NCBI RefSeq assembly: GCF_014202215.1
Contig: NZ_JACHGB010000002.1
Coordinates: forward strand, 186,001 to 250,000
Direction: 5' to 3'
Origin: Quisquiliibacterium transsilvanicum
GTDB taxonomy: Bacteria > Pseudomonadota > Gammaproteobacteria > Burkholderiales > Burkholderiaceae_E
Length of the DNA: 64,000 nt
The notes under the pieces were generated by a model, which was given only the letters and a program-made list of their open reading frames with translations, was not told where the DNA came from and ran no database searches. The position numbers were made by a program, and so were the translations under genes. Position 1 is the stretch's first letter. Every line of letters begins with the position of its first letter. Below are positions 1-8,321 of the stretch, one piece after another.

Positions 1-580
1 AGGCCAGCTGCAGTCCCGCCGTGAACGACAGCAGCGTGTCCTTGAAGACCAGCATCAGCACCGCGGACATCGCACCCAGGCCGGACAGCAGTATCAGCGG
101 CGAGCGGTCGATCAGCGCGGCAACGATCACGATGCCGCCCAGCATCACCAGCGCGAGCTTGGCGAGCTGCACGTGGCTCTTGATCGAGCGCGTCGGCGCC
201 TTCTCGGAGCGGCCGCGGCCCTCATGTTCCTCGTGCAGCGCGTCCAGCAGCGCCATCAGCACCCGCACCAGGTGCAGCACAGTGAGCGCCACCGCGACGT
301 TGCGGATCACCGCGTTGGCGGTGTCCGGCAGGTGCGGGATTGCGCCCACCGTCAGCTGCACCACCAGCGAGGGCGTCACCCGGGCCAGGCGGCCCAGCAC
401 GGTGCGGTGCAGGAAGACGCGGCTCCAGCGCCCCTGCAGCGTGTCGGCGCTGCGGCGCAGGCTGCGCTGGAGCAGCCAGTGCGCCAGCCAGCGCGCGGAC
501 ATCGCCAGCAGCGACATCAGCGCCAGCCCGGCCAGCGCCTGGATCCAGGGTTCGTGGCCGGCAAGGAAGGGGAGGGTCAT
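1..580 (-). CDS. MscS-family mechanosensitive channel (YbdG/MscM-like), partial
   Basis: This is the first ~193 residues of an inner-membrane protein that runs off the left edge. Reading starts at the ATG ending at 580 (MTLPFLAGHEP). Several hydrophobic helices follow, and the last visible stretch, GLGAMSAVLMLVFKDTLLSF, matches the pore-helix region of YbdG-type MscS channels, which open under osmotic downshock. A charged loop (about residues 110-130) separates the outer helices from the pore region. A weak GAGG lies upstream. The cytoplasmic beta domain falls outside the window, so the exact subfamily is inferred. It is transcribed in the same direction as rpmB-rpmG but sits beyond a terminator, so it is probably expressed independently. 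Confidence 0.8.
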   Translation of the reverse strand, partial: MTLPFLAGHEPWIQALAGLALMSLLAMSARWLAHWLLQRSLRRSADTLQGRWSRVFLHRTVLGRLARVTPSLVVQLTVGAIPHLPDTANAVIRNVAVALTVLHLVRVLMALLDALHEEHEGRGRSEKAPTRSIKSHVQLAKLALVMLGGIVIVAALIDRSPLILLSGLGAMSAVLMLVFKDTLLSFTAGLQLA

Positions 581-661
581 CGTCACGGATCTCGGTCCTC
601 GTCGTTGGCGGGGCCGGCGCGAGGCGCCCGTTGCCGGGCGCCAGTTGCGGCGGGCCAAGTA

Positions 662-685
662 CAAAAACCCCGCCGCGGCGGGGTT
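662..685 (-). terminator. Intrinsic terminator after rpmG
   Basis: On the minus strand an 8-bp perfect GC stem (CCCCGCCG/CGGCGGGG) with no unpaired loop bases is followed by TTTTTG. It lies about 85 bases downstream of the rpmG stop codon and would end the rpmB-rpmG transcript. Confidence 0.85.
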
Positions 686-768
686 CTCGATCGCTGCTGC
701 CGTATCGGCAGCAGCGTCCAGGACCGGGTGAGGCCTGCGGCGGGGCTATGCGCTCCCGCCCAGCGGCA

Positions 769-936
769 TCACTTGATCTTGGTTTCCTTGTACGACACGT
801 GCTTGCGGACGACGGGATCGAACTTCATGATCGCCATCTTTTCCGGCATCGTGCGCTTGTTCTTCGTGGTGGTGTAGAAGTGGCCGGTGCCCGCGGTGGA
901 CTCCAGCTTGATCTTGTCGCGGTTGGACTTGGCCAT
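769..936 (-). CDS. rpmG: 50S ribosomal protein L33
   Basis: A 55-residue basic protein ([20 protein letters not shown]...) with the L33 sequence of the Cys-less proteobacterial type ([21 protein letters not shown]). It is a component of the large ribosomal subunit near the E site. It follows rpmB with a 17-base gap on the same strand, the usual bacterial rpmB-rpmG operon, and a clear terminator follows. Length and start match the family. It is too short to stand out in a long-ORF search but identification is secure. Confidence 0.98.
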   Translation of the reverse strand: MAKSNRDKIKLESTAGTGHFYTTTKNKRTMPEKMAIMKFDPVVRKHVSYKETKIK

Positions 937-953
937 GACGTATTCCTAGGGGG

Positions 954-1190
954 TCAGACGGCTTCGCCGCGGGCGCGCAGCCCGGCGAGGACTTCGTCGA
1001 TGCCCTTCTTGTCGATCAGGCGAAGCGCTGCATTGGTGATGCGCAGGCGCACCCAGCGGTTTTCGCTCTCGACCCAGAAGCGGCGCGACTGGAGGTTGGG
1101 CAGGAAGCGGCGTTTGGTCTTGTTATTGGCGTGCGAGACGTTGTTGCCGACCATCGGCGCTTTCCCGGTCACTTGGCATACACGGGCCAT
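954..1190 (-). CDS. rpmB: 50S ribosomal protein L28
   Basis: A 78-residue basic protein starting [20 protein letters not shown], the L28 signature, and continuing [20 protein letters not shown]. The start ATG is preceded by AGGAGT at good spacing; a second ATG directly upstream (ATGATG) is also possible. It is the first gene of the rpmB-rpmG operon. A TTGACG/TATAAT promoter lies 140 bases upstream, overlapping the end of radC. Confidence 0.98.
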   Translation of the reverse strand: MARVCQVTGKAPMVGNNVSHANNKTKRRFLPNLQSRRFWVESENRWVRLRITNAALRLIDKKGIDEVLAGLRARGEAV

Positions 1191-1330
1191 CATGGACTCC
1201 TGAGTGTTCCGCCCGGCGCCTTCGAGCCCGCTGCCTCCCGGCATACGACTGCCCGCGCGCACTGCACGCTGGACATGAACTCGATCTGGCGGCGCCGAAA
1301 ACGGCTGGCTGATCTTTTACAAAGCCCGTA

Positions 1331-1360
1331 ATTATAGGGCGATTCCTGCGCCGGCGTCAA
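1331..1360 (-). promoter_or_regulatory. Sigma-70 promoter for rpmB-rpmG
   Basis: On the minus strand TTGACG (1360-1355) and a perfect TATAAT (1336-1331) are separated by 18 bases. This leaves a ~135-base untranslated leader before rpmB. The -35 hexamer overlaps the radC stop codon, so radC and rpmB are adjacent but separately promoted. Confidence 0.75.
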
Positions 1361-2031
1361 AGCAGGCCACGCTCGGCGAATGACAGGCACTGGTTGCCGG
1401 CCACGATCAGGTGGTCGAGCACCGTGACGTCGATCTGCGACAGCGCGGTCTTGAGCGCCGCGGTGAGCAGGCGGTCGGCGGCGCTGGGCTCGGCCACGCC
1501 CGAGGGGTGGTTGTGCGCGAAGATCACCGCGGCCGCGTTCAGCCGCAGCGCCTGGCGCGCCACCTCGCGAGGATACACGGCTGTCTGGGACAGGGTTCCG
1601 CGGAAGAGCTCCAGCGCTGCGATGACCCGGTTGCGGGTGTCGACGAAGATGCCCACGAAGCTCTCGGCGGGGCGGTCGCGCAGCCACAGCGTGAGGAACT
1701 GCCGCACCTGGGCGGGCGACTCCAGGCTGTCCGCCTGGCGCAGCTCCTCCAGCGTGGAGCGGCGCACCAGCTCGCGCGCCGCCTGCAGCGTGGCCCAGCG
1801 CGCGGGGCCGAGCCCGTGGCGGCCGCAGAAGGCGTCCTGGTCGGCGGCCAGCAGCGGCTGCAGGCCGCCGAAATGGGCGAGCACCGCGCCGGCCAGCGTT
1901 ACGGCATCGGTGCCCGGCACGCCGGTGCGCAGCAGCACTGCGAGCACTTCGGCGTCGGCAAGGGCCTCGGGGCCGTGGGCCAGCAGGCGCTCGCGCGGCT
2001 GGCGGGAGGCGGGCCATCGGGCGATCGTCAT
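1357..2031 (-). CDS. radC: RadC family JAB-domain protein
   Basis: A 224-residue protein with an N-terminal helix-hairpin-helix-like region ([20 protein letters not shown]) and a C-terminal JAMM metalloprotease-like fold. The metal site [14 protein letters not shown] (H-x-H, S, D) is intact near residue 165. The family (formerly DUF2466) was named for DNA repair but its role remains unclear; some members relate to DNA processing or competence. ATG at 2031 gives the conserved [17 protein letters not shown] start; a 24-residue upstream extension is open but not family-like. It is divergent from fkpB with ~100 bases between them. Confidence 0.93.
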   Translation of the reverse strand: MTIARWPASRQPRERLLAHGPEALADAEVLAVLLRTGVPGTDAVTLAGAVLAHFGGLQPLLAADQDAFCGRHGLGPARWATLQAARELVRRSTLEELRQADSLESPAQVRQFLTLWLRDRPAESFVGIFVDTRNRVIAALELFRGTLSQTAVYPREVARQALRLNAAAVIFAHNHPSGVAEPSAADRLLTAALKTALSQIDVTVLDHLIVAGNQCLSFAERGLL

Positions 2032-2132
2032 GTCTCCATCCTCAATGGGGGTTCTCCGGGGGGCAGGCAGGGGGGATCGCTTAAAATCGGGGCTTCCGCA
2101 CACCGCAGGGCGCCGCCCAGGAGAGTTTCCCC

Positions 2133-2588
2133 ATGACAGCCACCGGAACGCAGGTACACCCGGATTCGTACCTGACGCTGCACTACCGGGTGAGTCTCGC
2201 GGAAGGCGGCGGCGACGTCGTTACGACCTTTGGTGGCAATCCCGCCACCCTTCAGCTCGGTCTCGGCCAGCTGGCCGAGCCACTGGAGCGCTGCCTGGTC
2301 GGCCTGGCCGAGGGCAGCTCCGCACAGTTCGATCTGGAGCCCGAGGCCGCCTTCGGTCCGCGCAACCCGGAGCTCATCCAGAAGGTCACGCGCACGATGC
2401 TCGATGCCAACAGCAACGGCGAGACCGACTACGCGCCGGGCGACCTGGTCGAGTTCCCTACGCCGGACGGCGGCCGCTTCGCCGGCGTGCTCAAGGAGAT
2501 CAACGAGCAGTGGGCACTCTTCGACTTCAACCACCCGCTGGCCGGCCAGCGCATCCGGTTCGAAGTCGAGATCCTCGGGGTGCTCTGA
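2133..2588 (+). CDS. fkpB: FKBP-type peptidyl-prolyl isomerase, SlpA/FkpB type
   Basis: A 151-residue cytoplasmic prolyl isomerase/chaperone with an FKBP half ([32 protein letters not shown]) interrupted by an insert-in-flap domain (about residues 75-125), as in SlpA. AGGAGA lies 8 bases before the ATG. Its stop overlaps the ispH start (TGATG), so the two are translationally coupled; fkpB-ispH is also the order in E. coli. A TTAAAAT at 2081-2087 may be the -10 element, but no good -35 was seen. Confidence 0.93.
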   Translation: MTATGTQVHPDSYLTLHYRVSLAEGGGDVVTTFGGNPATLQLGLGQLAEPLERCLVGLAEGSSAQFDLEPEAAFGPRNPELIQKVTRTMLDANSNGETDYAPGDLVEFPTPDGGRFAGVLKEINEQWALFDFNHPLAGQRIRFEVEILGVL

Positions 2589-3514
2589 TGGAAGCGCTGC
2601 TCGCCCAGCCCCGGGGTTTCTGCGCAGGCGTCGACCGCGCGATCGAGATCGTCGAGCGCGCCCTCGAGATCCACGGCGCGCCCATCTACGTGCGCCACGA
2701 GATCGTCCACAACGAGCACGTGGTACGCAGCCTGCGCGAAAAAGGCGCGGTCTTCGTCGAGGAGCTCGACGAGGTGCCCGACGGCGCCACCGTCATCTTC
2801 TCGGCGCACGGCGTGTCGCGCGCGGTGCGCCACGAGGCCGACGGCCGCGGCCTGCGCGTCTTCGACGCGACCTGCCCGCTGGTCACCAAGGTGCACGTGG
2901 AACTCATGCGCATGCGCCGCGAGGGCCGCGAGATCGTCATGATCGGCCATGCGGGTCATCCGGAGGTCGAGGGCACGATGGGCCAGGCGGACGACGGTGT
3001 CCATCTGGTCGAGAACGTGGCCGACGTCGAGCGCCTGCAGGTGCGCGACCCCGAGCGCCTGGCCTTCGTGAGCCAGACCACGCTGTCGGTGGACGACTGC
3101 CGCGAGATCATCGACGCGCTCAAGCGCCGCTTCCCGTCGATCGCCGAGCCGAAGAAGCAGGACATCTGTTACGCCACGCAGAACCGCCAGGACGCGGTGA
3201 AGTTCATGGCGCCGCAGTGCGACCTGGTGCTGGTGATCGGTTCGCCCAACAGTTCCAACAGCAACCGGCTGCGCGAAGTCGCCGAGAAGATGGGCTGCGA
3301 GGCCCGGCTGATCGGCTCGGCCGCCGAGCTGAACCCTGCCTGGATCGAAGGCCGCAAGCGCATCGGCATCACCGCCGGGGCCTCGGCGCCCGAGGTGCTG
3401 GTCGAGGAGCTGGTGCGCAGGCTCGGCGAGCTGGGCGCTGCGCGGGTGTCCACGCTCCCCGGCATCGAGGAGCACACCGCCTTCCCCCTGCCGCGGGGGC
3501 TGGCGCGCAGCTGA
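2588..3514 (+). CDS. ispH: 4-hydroxy-3-methylbut-2-enyl diphosphate reductase
   Basis: A 308-residue enzyme of the MEP isoprenoid pathway that reduces HMBPP to IPP and DMAPP with a [4Fe-4S] cluster. The three cluster cysteines are present: C12 (RGFCAGV), C96 ([11 protein letters not shown]) and C194 ([11 protein letters not shown]). HEIVHNEHV and [13 protein letters not shown] are also family signatures. It overlaps fkpB upstream and the M23 peptidase gene downstream by one base each, so all three genes are probably one transcript. Confidence 0.98.
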   Translation: MEALLAQPRGFCAGVDRAIEIVERALEIHGAPIYVRHEIVHNEHVVRSLREKGAVFVEELDEVPDGATVIFSAHGVSRAVRHEADGRGLRVFDATCPLVTKVHVELMRMRREGREIVMIGHAGHPEVEGTMGQADDGVHLVENVADVERLQVRDPERLAFVSQTTLSVDDCREIIDALKRRFPSIAEPKKQDICYATQNRQDAVKFMAPQCDLVLVIGSPNSSNSNRLREVAEKMGCEARLIGSAAELNPAWIEGRKRIGITAGASAPEVLVEELVRRLGELGAARVSTLPGIEEHTAFPLPRGLARS

Positions 3515-4674
3515 TGCGCCGGCCGCCCCGCCTGGACGCGCCGCGGCGGGTTGCCGCGGCGCTGCTGGCCGTGGGCCTGGCGCTCTGCTCGGCACCCGCT
3601 TGGGCGCAGCCTGACGCCGCTGCTGGGGCTGCTGGGGCTGCCGGGGCTGCCGGGGCGTCGGGTGGCGCGGATGATGCGGGTGCTGCGGGTGCTGCGGGTG
3701 CTTCCGGAAAGAGGGCGGCGGCCACGGGTGCGCCGATGCGCTTCGCCCTGCCGATCCGCTGCACCCCCGGCGAGGACTGCTTCGTCCAGAACCACGTCGA
3801 CCGGGATCCCGGCAGCGGCTGGCGCGATTTCGCCTGCGGCCATCTGTCCTACGACGGGCACAAGGGCACCGATTTCCGGGTGCGCAGCCTGGCGAGGATG
3901 GAGCAGGGCGTCGAGGTGCTGGCAGCCGCGCCCGGCGTGGTGGTCGGCATGCGGGACGGGGAACCCGACGTCTCGGTGCGCGAGCGCGGCCGCGAGAACC
4001 TGCGCGGCCGGGACGCCGGCAACGGCGTGCGCATCGACCACGGCGACGGCTGGGTGACCCAGTACAGCCACCTGAAGAAGGGGTCGGTGCGGGTCCGGCC
4101 TGGGCAGCGCGTGCGGGCGGGCGAAGTGCTGGGCCTGGTCGGCCTGTCTGGCAACACCGAGTTCCCGCATGTGGACTTCGTGATCAACAAGGACGGACGC
4201 GCGCTCGATCCCTACGCGCCAGCCAGTCAGCCGCCCGCCGACGCCGCGCCTGGCTGCGCGCAGGGGCCCGCCGCCGACACCCTCTGGCGCGGCGATCTGG
4301 TCGAGTTGCTGCGCTACCGCGCCACCGACGTGCTCATCGCGGGCTTCGCGCCCGAGGAGGCGGACCGCGGCAAGGCGCAGCGCGGCGAGTACGAGGAGGG
4401 CCTCGGGGGGGACTCGCCCGTGCTGGTGTTCTTCGTGGAGAGCTTCGGCGCGCGCCGCGGCGACCGCGAGCGCCTCGAGGTGACCGGGCCCAACGGCCGC
4501 CGGATCCTCGAGCGCGAGCGCGTCATCGAGAACAATCTCGCGGCGCACTTCGCCTATGTCGGCCGCCGACTGCGCGGCGGGCGCTGGCCCGAGGGCGAGT
4601 ACGTGGGCCGCTACCGCCTGCTGCGCGACGGCGCGGTGGCGGCGCAGACGGAGCGGCGGATCACGGTGCGCTGA
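3514..4674 (+). CDS. Secreted M23 family metallopeptidase (LytM-type)
   Basis: A 386-residue exported protein. Residues 1-31 form a Sec signal peptide (MRRPPRL...LALCSAPAWA, then QPDAAAG). A low-complexity Gly-Ala repeat (GAAGAAGAAG) follows at about 35-65. The peptidase domain (about 75-240) carries GHKGTDFRV and the downstream H-x-H-like GNTEFPHVDF, expected zinc ligands of cell-wall endopeptidases. A C-terminal beta-rich region of ~130 residues is not recognised. Start ATG overlaps the ispH stop. It probably acts on peptidoglycan in the periplasm; substrate unknown. Confidence 0.88.
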   Translation: MRRPPRLDAPRRVAAALLAVGLALCSAPAWAQPDAAAGAAGAAGAAGASGGADDAGAAGAAGASGKRAAATGAPMRFALPIRCTPGEDCFVQNHVDRDPGSGWRDFACGHLSYDGHKGTDFRVRSLARMEQGVEVLAAAPGVVVGMRDGEPDVSVRERGRENLRGRDAGNGVRIDHGDGWVTQYSHLKKGSVRVRPGQRVRAGEVLGLVGLSGNTEFPHVDFVINKDGRALDPYAPASQPPADAAPGCAQGPAADTLWRGDLVELLRYRATDVLIAGFAPEEADRGKAQRGEYEEGLGGDSPVLVFFVESFGARRGDRERLEVTGPNGRRILERERVIENNLAAHFAYVGRRLRGGRWPEGEYVGRYRLLRDGAVAAQTERRITVR

Positions 4675-4698
4675 GCGGGGCGCCGCGGTGGCTCTGCG

Positions 4699-5130
4699 TC
4701 AGCCAGGAAGGAGCAGGTTGTTGAAAGGCTTGCGGCTCTTCCATCGGTACGCATTGAAATCGCGGCGATCTGTGGAGAGAATGTCTCCGCTTTCCAGGAT
4801 CTCTGCCATCAGCACCAGCGAGGCGTCCGCCAGATCCATGGGAAGCGACTCGTACTTCAGCATCAGCGCGTCGATACGAGGCGCATGGTTCGCGCCGAGG
4901 TCGTGCATGTCGAAGCGCCCCTGCACCCAGCTTTCGAGAAAGCGCCGCTGCGCCATTCCGCCGCCCCAGCGCAGCAGAAGGTGACAGGTCTCGGTCAGCA
5001 CGGGCCAGGTGGTGACGAGTCTGCGGTCCAGGGTCCGCAGGACCTCCACCGCCCGCGTGTGATGGGCGTCCGACTCGTTGAGCAGTGCAACCCAGAAACC
5101 AGTATCAGCGATGACCGGCGTGCTTGCCAT
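4699..5130 (-). CDS. vapC: PIN-domain toxin, VapC-like
   Basis: A 143-residue PIN ribonuclease. Acidic catalytic residues appear as IADTGFWVALL (residues ~7-17), LTETCHLL (~46), LADASLVLMAE (~99) and STDRRDF (~118), the normal order of PIN active-site acids. Such toxins cleave RNA, often initiator tRNA. It overlaps the upstream antitoxin gene by 26 bases on the same strand, the usual co-translated arrangement. No break is seen, so the module looks functional. Confidence 0.9.
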   Translation of the reverse strand: MASTPVIADTGFWVALLNESDAHHTRAVEVLRTLDRRLVTTWPVLTETCHLLLRWGGGMAQRRFLESWVQGRFDMHDLGANHAPRIDALMLKYESLPMDLADASLVLMAEILESGDILSTDRRDFNAYRWKSRKPFNNLLLPG

Positions 5131-5368
5131 CGAGCGCCTCGGTGAACTCTTCCTTCACACGTTCTGAAAGTGAAGGCGGGCCTTTGAAGATGCCTGCGAG
5201 GGACAGCAAGGCGCGGTTGGACTCGAGGTTGTCCGCTCGCAACATGCGGTAGTAGAGATCGAGCGCTTCGGCCACCAGTTCGGTGACGGTCCTGCCCGTC
5301 TGCGCCTGGATCGACTCGAGCTTTGCCTGCGTGGCGTCATCGAGACGCGCGCTGATTCGCGTTGACAT
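5105..5368 (-). CDS. vapB: Ribbon-helix-helix antitoxin, partner of the PIN toxin
   Basis: An 87-residue protein whose N-terminus MSTRISARLDDATQAKLESI is a CopG/RHH DNA-binding motif followed by helices (TGRTVTELVAEALDLYYRML). The acidic C-terminal half would wrap the toxin. Start ATG at 5368 was chosen because it begins the RHH strand directly; a longer upstream reading exists but crosses the promoter. The inverted repeat upstream is a likely autoregulatory operator. Confidence 0.88.
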   Translation of the reverse strand: MSTRISARLDDATQAKLESIQAQTGRTVTELVAEALDLYYRMLRADNLESNRALLSLAGIFKGPPSLSERVKEEFTEALDGKHAGHR

Positions 5369-5398
5369 GGCCTGCTCCCGGATGACTCTCGTTTCCAG

Positions 5399-5428
5399 AT
5401 TATAGCGATCCGTCAGTCGTTGTCTGAC
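5399..5428 (-). promoter_or_regulatory. Promoter/operator of the VapBC-like module
   Basis: On the minus strand a perfect TATAAT (5404-5399) lies about 30 bases before the antitoxin start. An inverted repeat GTCAG-N7-CTGAC (5412-5428) covers the expected spacer and -35 area, a typical position for RHH antitoxin repression. The -35 itself is poor. Confidence 0.55.
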
Positions 5429-5502
5429 AGTCATGCGAAAGCTGATGTCCGGCGATCCCAACCGCGCCGCGAGACCGAGGCAAAGACAGCGGCGCCTGCC
5501 GA

Positions 5503-5874
5503 TCAACTAGCGGCGAGCATCCTCTGCAGCTCCCCGCTGGCGATCAGCCGTTCCAGCTCCTGGGCGCCGCCCACCAGCGTGCCCTTGACGAAGACCATCG
5601 GGAATGTGGGCCAGCCGGTCCACATCTTCAGCGCGTTGCGCCGGCGCCAGTCGCTCAGGTAGCCGCCGTATTCGAGGTAGCGGTGCGCGATGCCGGCGCG
5701 GGTGAGCGCCGCGCGGGCGCGTTTCGGGAAGGGATTGAACCGCATTCCGATCACCACCACGTCGTTGGAGGCGATGGCGCCCTGCACCTCGCGCAGGATG
5801 TCCGCGTGATGCGAGGCGATTGATTCGCGGATCGCCGGGTGGATGCTGGCTTCGTCGAGGATGGCGCGGGGCAT
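5503..5874 (-). CDS. Glutaredoxin-like protein lacking the active-site cysteine
   Basis: A 123-residue protein with the monothiol glutaredoxin fold: VVVIGMRFNPFPKRARAAL occupies the place of the CGFS/CPYC loop, and WPTFPMVFVKGTLVGGAQEL is the conserved TVP/GG glutathione-binding end. The catalytic Cys is replaced (NPFPK), so ordinary redox or Fe-S transfer activity is doubtful. ATG 5874 has GGAG ten bases upstream. Proteins of this variant type seem to be a recurring betaproteobacterial family, but I cannot confirm that here. Confidence 0.8.
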   Translation of the reverse strand: MPRAILDEASIHPAIRESIASHHADILREVQGAIASNDVVVIGMRFNPFPKRARAALTRAGIAHRYLEYGGYLSDWRRRNALKMWTGWPTFPMVFVKGTLVGGAQELERLIASGELQRMLAAS

Positions 5875-6021
5875 GGCGGGGCTCCAGACGTGACTCGCGC
5901 CCGGACGGGCGCGAGGGGTGCTGCATATTCTGGCGCCGCCCGGTGTGACCGGGCGGCCTGCCACGGCGCCAGAAGGCTTCGCGGCAGGGGCGCCGGACCC
6001 GAAGGCCAGGCGCCCTGGGCC

Positions 6022-7530
6022 TCAGCCCCGGCCCTGGCGTGCGCCAGAGCCCGGACGGCCGCGCCCGCCGAAGCCACCGCGGTCGCCGCCGCCGAAGCCG
6101 CGGTCGTTGCCGCCGAAGCCGCCGCGGTCGTTGCCGCGATTGCCGCGATTTTCGCCGCCGAAGCCGCGATTGTCCGCGCCGCCGGCATGGGGGCGATCGC
6201 CGCCGCCGAAGCCGCCACGATCGCCGCCGCCGAAGCCGCGGTTGTCACCGCCGCCGAAACCGCCGCGGTCACCGCCGCCGAAGGGGCGGTTGGCGCCGAA
6301 TCCGGACGAGGGAGCACCGCGACGCGGACCATTGCCGCCGCCGGGGCGGCCCTGACCGAAGCGCGGCTTGGAGGAGGACGCGCGGCGCACCGGCTCGAGG
6401 CCGGGAATGGTGCTCACCTCGATCGGCTTGCCGGTGTAGCGCTCGATGTCGCGCACGCGGTGCGCTTCGCTGTGGTTGAACAGCGTGACGGCGACCCCGG
6501 TACGGCCCGCGCGGCCGGTGCGGCCGATGCGGTGCACGTAGTCCTCGGCGTTGCGCGGCGAGTCGAAGTTGATGACGTGGCTGATGCCGGCCACGTCGAT
6601 GCCGCGGGCGGCCACGTCGGTGGCCACCAGGACCTGGGTGCGTCCGTCGCGCAGGCCCTGAAGCGTGCGATTACGCTGGCCCTGGTGCATTTCGCCGTGC
6701 AGCGCGCTGACCGCGAAGCCGCTGTCGGCCAGCAGCTGGGCGATGTCCTCGGTGGACCGGCGCGTCGAGGCGAACACCACGGCCTGGTTCAGCCCGGTTT
6801 CGCGCAGCAGCGCGTCGAGCAGGCGGTTCTTGTGGCCGAGGTCGTCGGCGAACATCAGGCGCTGCTCGATCAGCGACTCGCGTGCCGGAGCGGCCACGTC
6901 GATGCGCTTGGCATTGCGGGTGAGGCGGCGGGCCAGCTGGCCGACCACGCCGTCAAGCGTGGCCGAGAACAGCACCGTCTGGCGCGTCTCGGGCGTGCGG
7001 GCGACGATAGACTCGATGTCCTCGACGAAGCCCATGTCGAGCATGCGGTCGGCTTCGTCCAGCACCAGCATTTCCAGACGGCCGAAGTCGATGCGGCCCG
7101 ATTGCAGGTGGTCGAGCAGACGGCCCGGGGTGGCGACGACGATGTCGACCGGGCGCTCGAGCATGCGCAGCTGCTGGGCGTAGGGGCTGCCGCCGACCAC
7201 GCACAGGGTGCGCAGATTGCGCAGGCCGCGGCCGTAGGTCATGGCAGCCTTGTTCACCTGCAGCGCGAGCTCGCGGGTGGGGGTGAGCACCAGCATGCGC
7301 GGGCCGCGACCGGAGATCTTCGATTCGGTCAACAGCTTCTGCAGGCCCGGCAGCACGAAGGCGGCGGTCTTGCCACTGCCCGTCTGCGAGGACACCAGCA
7401 GATCCTGGCCTTCGAGGGCGGACGGAATCGACTGCGCCTGGACGGAGGTCGGATGCTCGTAGCCGGCGGCGGTCAGCGCGTCGACGATGGGGGCGGCGAG
7501 GCCCAGTTCTGCGAACGTGGCTTGGGACAT
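6022..7530 (-). CDS. DEAD-box ATP-dependent RNA helicase, RhlE type
   Basis: A 502-residue helicase with all motifs in order: Q-motif region (MSQATFAELGLAAPIVDAL), SQTGSGKTA, PTREL, TPGR, VLDEADRML, FSATLD, RGIDV and HRIGRTGR. It remodels structured RNA, e.g. in ribosome assembly or cold adaptation. Residues ~400-500 are a Gly-Arg-Asp tail of repeated GGGDRGGFGG units, an RGG-like RNA-binding tail encoded by a minisatellite-like stretch (about 6060-6300). The start is the ATG at 7530; a 5' extension is open but resembles non-coding leader. About 300 bases of leader/intergenic DNA lie upstream. Confidence 0.93.
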   Translation of the reverse strand: MSQATFAELGLAAPIVDALTAAGYEHPTSVQAQSIPSALEGQDLLVSSQTGSGKTAAFVLPGLQKLLTESKISGRGPRMLVLTPTRELALQVNKAAMTYGRGLRNLRTLCVVGGSPYAQQLRMLERPVDIVVATPGRLLDHLQSGRIDFGRLEMLVLDEADRMLDMGFVEDIESIVARTPETRQTVLFSATLDGVVGQLARRLTRNAKRIDVAAPARESLIEQRLMFADDLGHKNRLLDALLRETGLNQAVVFASTRRSTEDIAQLLADSGFAVSALHGEMHQGQRNRTLQGLRDGRTQVLVATDVAARGIDVAGISHVINFDSPRNAEDYVHRIGRTGRAGRTGVAVTLFNHSEAHRVRDIERYTGKPIEVSTIPGLEPVRRASSSKPRFGQGRPGGGNGPRRGAPSSGFGANRPFGGGDRGGFGGGDNRGFGGGDRGGFGGGDRPHAGGADNRGFGGENRGNRGNDRGGFGGNDRGFGGGDRGGFGGRGRPGSGARQGRG

Positions 7531-7830
7531 GAAAACACCTTTCGGAGGCGACCGCGCAAGGCGCGGGCACACTCTGTTCAATGACCCGGACGAAGTGCCG
7601 GGTGCGAGTACAGGGAAGGCCGGACTCGCGAAACGAAAGGTGTGTCGGGAGGTCGGCGGCGGTGGGCTGTGAAAAACAGGCCTGTCACCGGATGGCCGTG
7701 GAGAACGGCACAAGAGGACTGCTGCAGTGCACAACTGGGGCGGATGATACTCGAAATCCGGAATGTGTGTGCGCTTTTCGGGAAAATGTTCACGCAGATC
7801 GCTGCCGGTCGCCGAGAGCCGCCCGACTGG
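7531..7830. other. Intergenic leader region upstream of the helicase
   Basis: No supported gene. It holds the 5' side of the helicase gene and the 3' end of the HigA-like gene. It is less GC-rich near 7740-7795. DEAD-box helicase mRNAs often have long regulated leaders, but I see no convincing promoter or fold here. Confidence 0.4.
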
Positions 7831-8136
7831 TCAGGCCGCGCTTTTCCCGGAGGCCGGCCTTGCGTGCAGTCGAAGCCCGAGCGCCGAGACCACCTTCATG
7901 ATGGTGGAGAACTCCGGATTTCCGCTCGGAGAGAGCGCCTTGTAGAGGCTCTCGCGCCCAAGCCCGGCCTCGCGTGCCACCTGGCTCATGCCCTTGGCGC
8001 GAGCGATGTCGCCGAGTGCAGCCGCGACCAGCGCAGGGTCGCCTTCCTCGAGTGCGGCCTCGAGGAAGGCAGCCATGTCTTCCGCGGTGTCGAGGTGATC
8101 GGCTGGATCCCAAGGGGTCGTGACGGTCTTTCCCAT
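7831..8136 (-). CDS. Putative addiction-module antidote (HI1420-type), orphan
   Basis: A 101-residue helix-turn-helix protein: GDPALVAAALGDIARAKGMS then QVAREAGLGRESLYKALSPS, followed by a short beta tail ending GLRLHARPA. This is the pattern of HI1420-type antitoxins, which normally sit behind an HI1419 RelE-like toxin gene. No toxin frame exists in the ~180 bases upstream on the same strand, so this is an orphan antitoxin or a stand-alone regulator. A 6-bp inverted repeat lies just upstream. Confidence 0.82.
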   Translation of the reverse strand: MGKTVTTPWDPADHLDTAEDMAAFLEAALEEGDPALVAAALGDIARAKGMSQVAREAGLGRESLYKALSPSGNPEFSTIMKVVSALGLRLHARPASGKSAA

Positions 8137-8162
8137 GATTCCGCTCCCGAAACTCTCGGAAA

Positions 8163-8180
8163 CGTATCACATGGGATACG
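8163..8180 (-). promoter_or_regulatory. Inverted repeat upstream of the orphan antitoxin
   Basis: CGTATC-N6-GATACG is a perfect 6-bp inverted repeat 27 bases before the start codon of the HI1420-type gene. It is a plausible self-repression operator. Confidence 0.45.
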
Positions 8181-8321
8181 ACACGAATCGGATCCAGGCT
8201 GCGCAGCCCTGGTATGCATGGGATGTTCTCAGGTTGCCGATGCGCTCGGAAGTCGGCAGTTCGGCCTCGACCAGGCGTGGCAGGCTTCGGACAGTGACCC
8301 ACCAACGAGGCTCCTCGGCGA

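Noticed and set aside
21-1203. Plus-strand frames across the MscS, rpmG and rpmB region
   Set aside because: Shadows of real minus-strand genes (channel, L33, L28).
3600-3720. GCTGCTGGGGCTGCCGGGG repeats considered as regulatory iterons
   Set aside because: They encode the in-frame Gly-Ala stretch after the signal peptide of the M23 protein.
6060-6300. Regular short repeats considered as a CRISPR array
   Set aside because: They are in-frame Gly-rich codons of the helicase tail, with no unique spacers.
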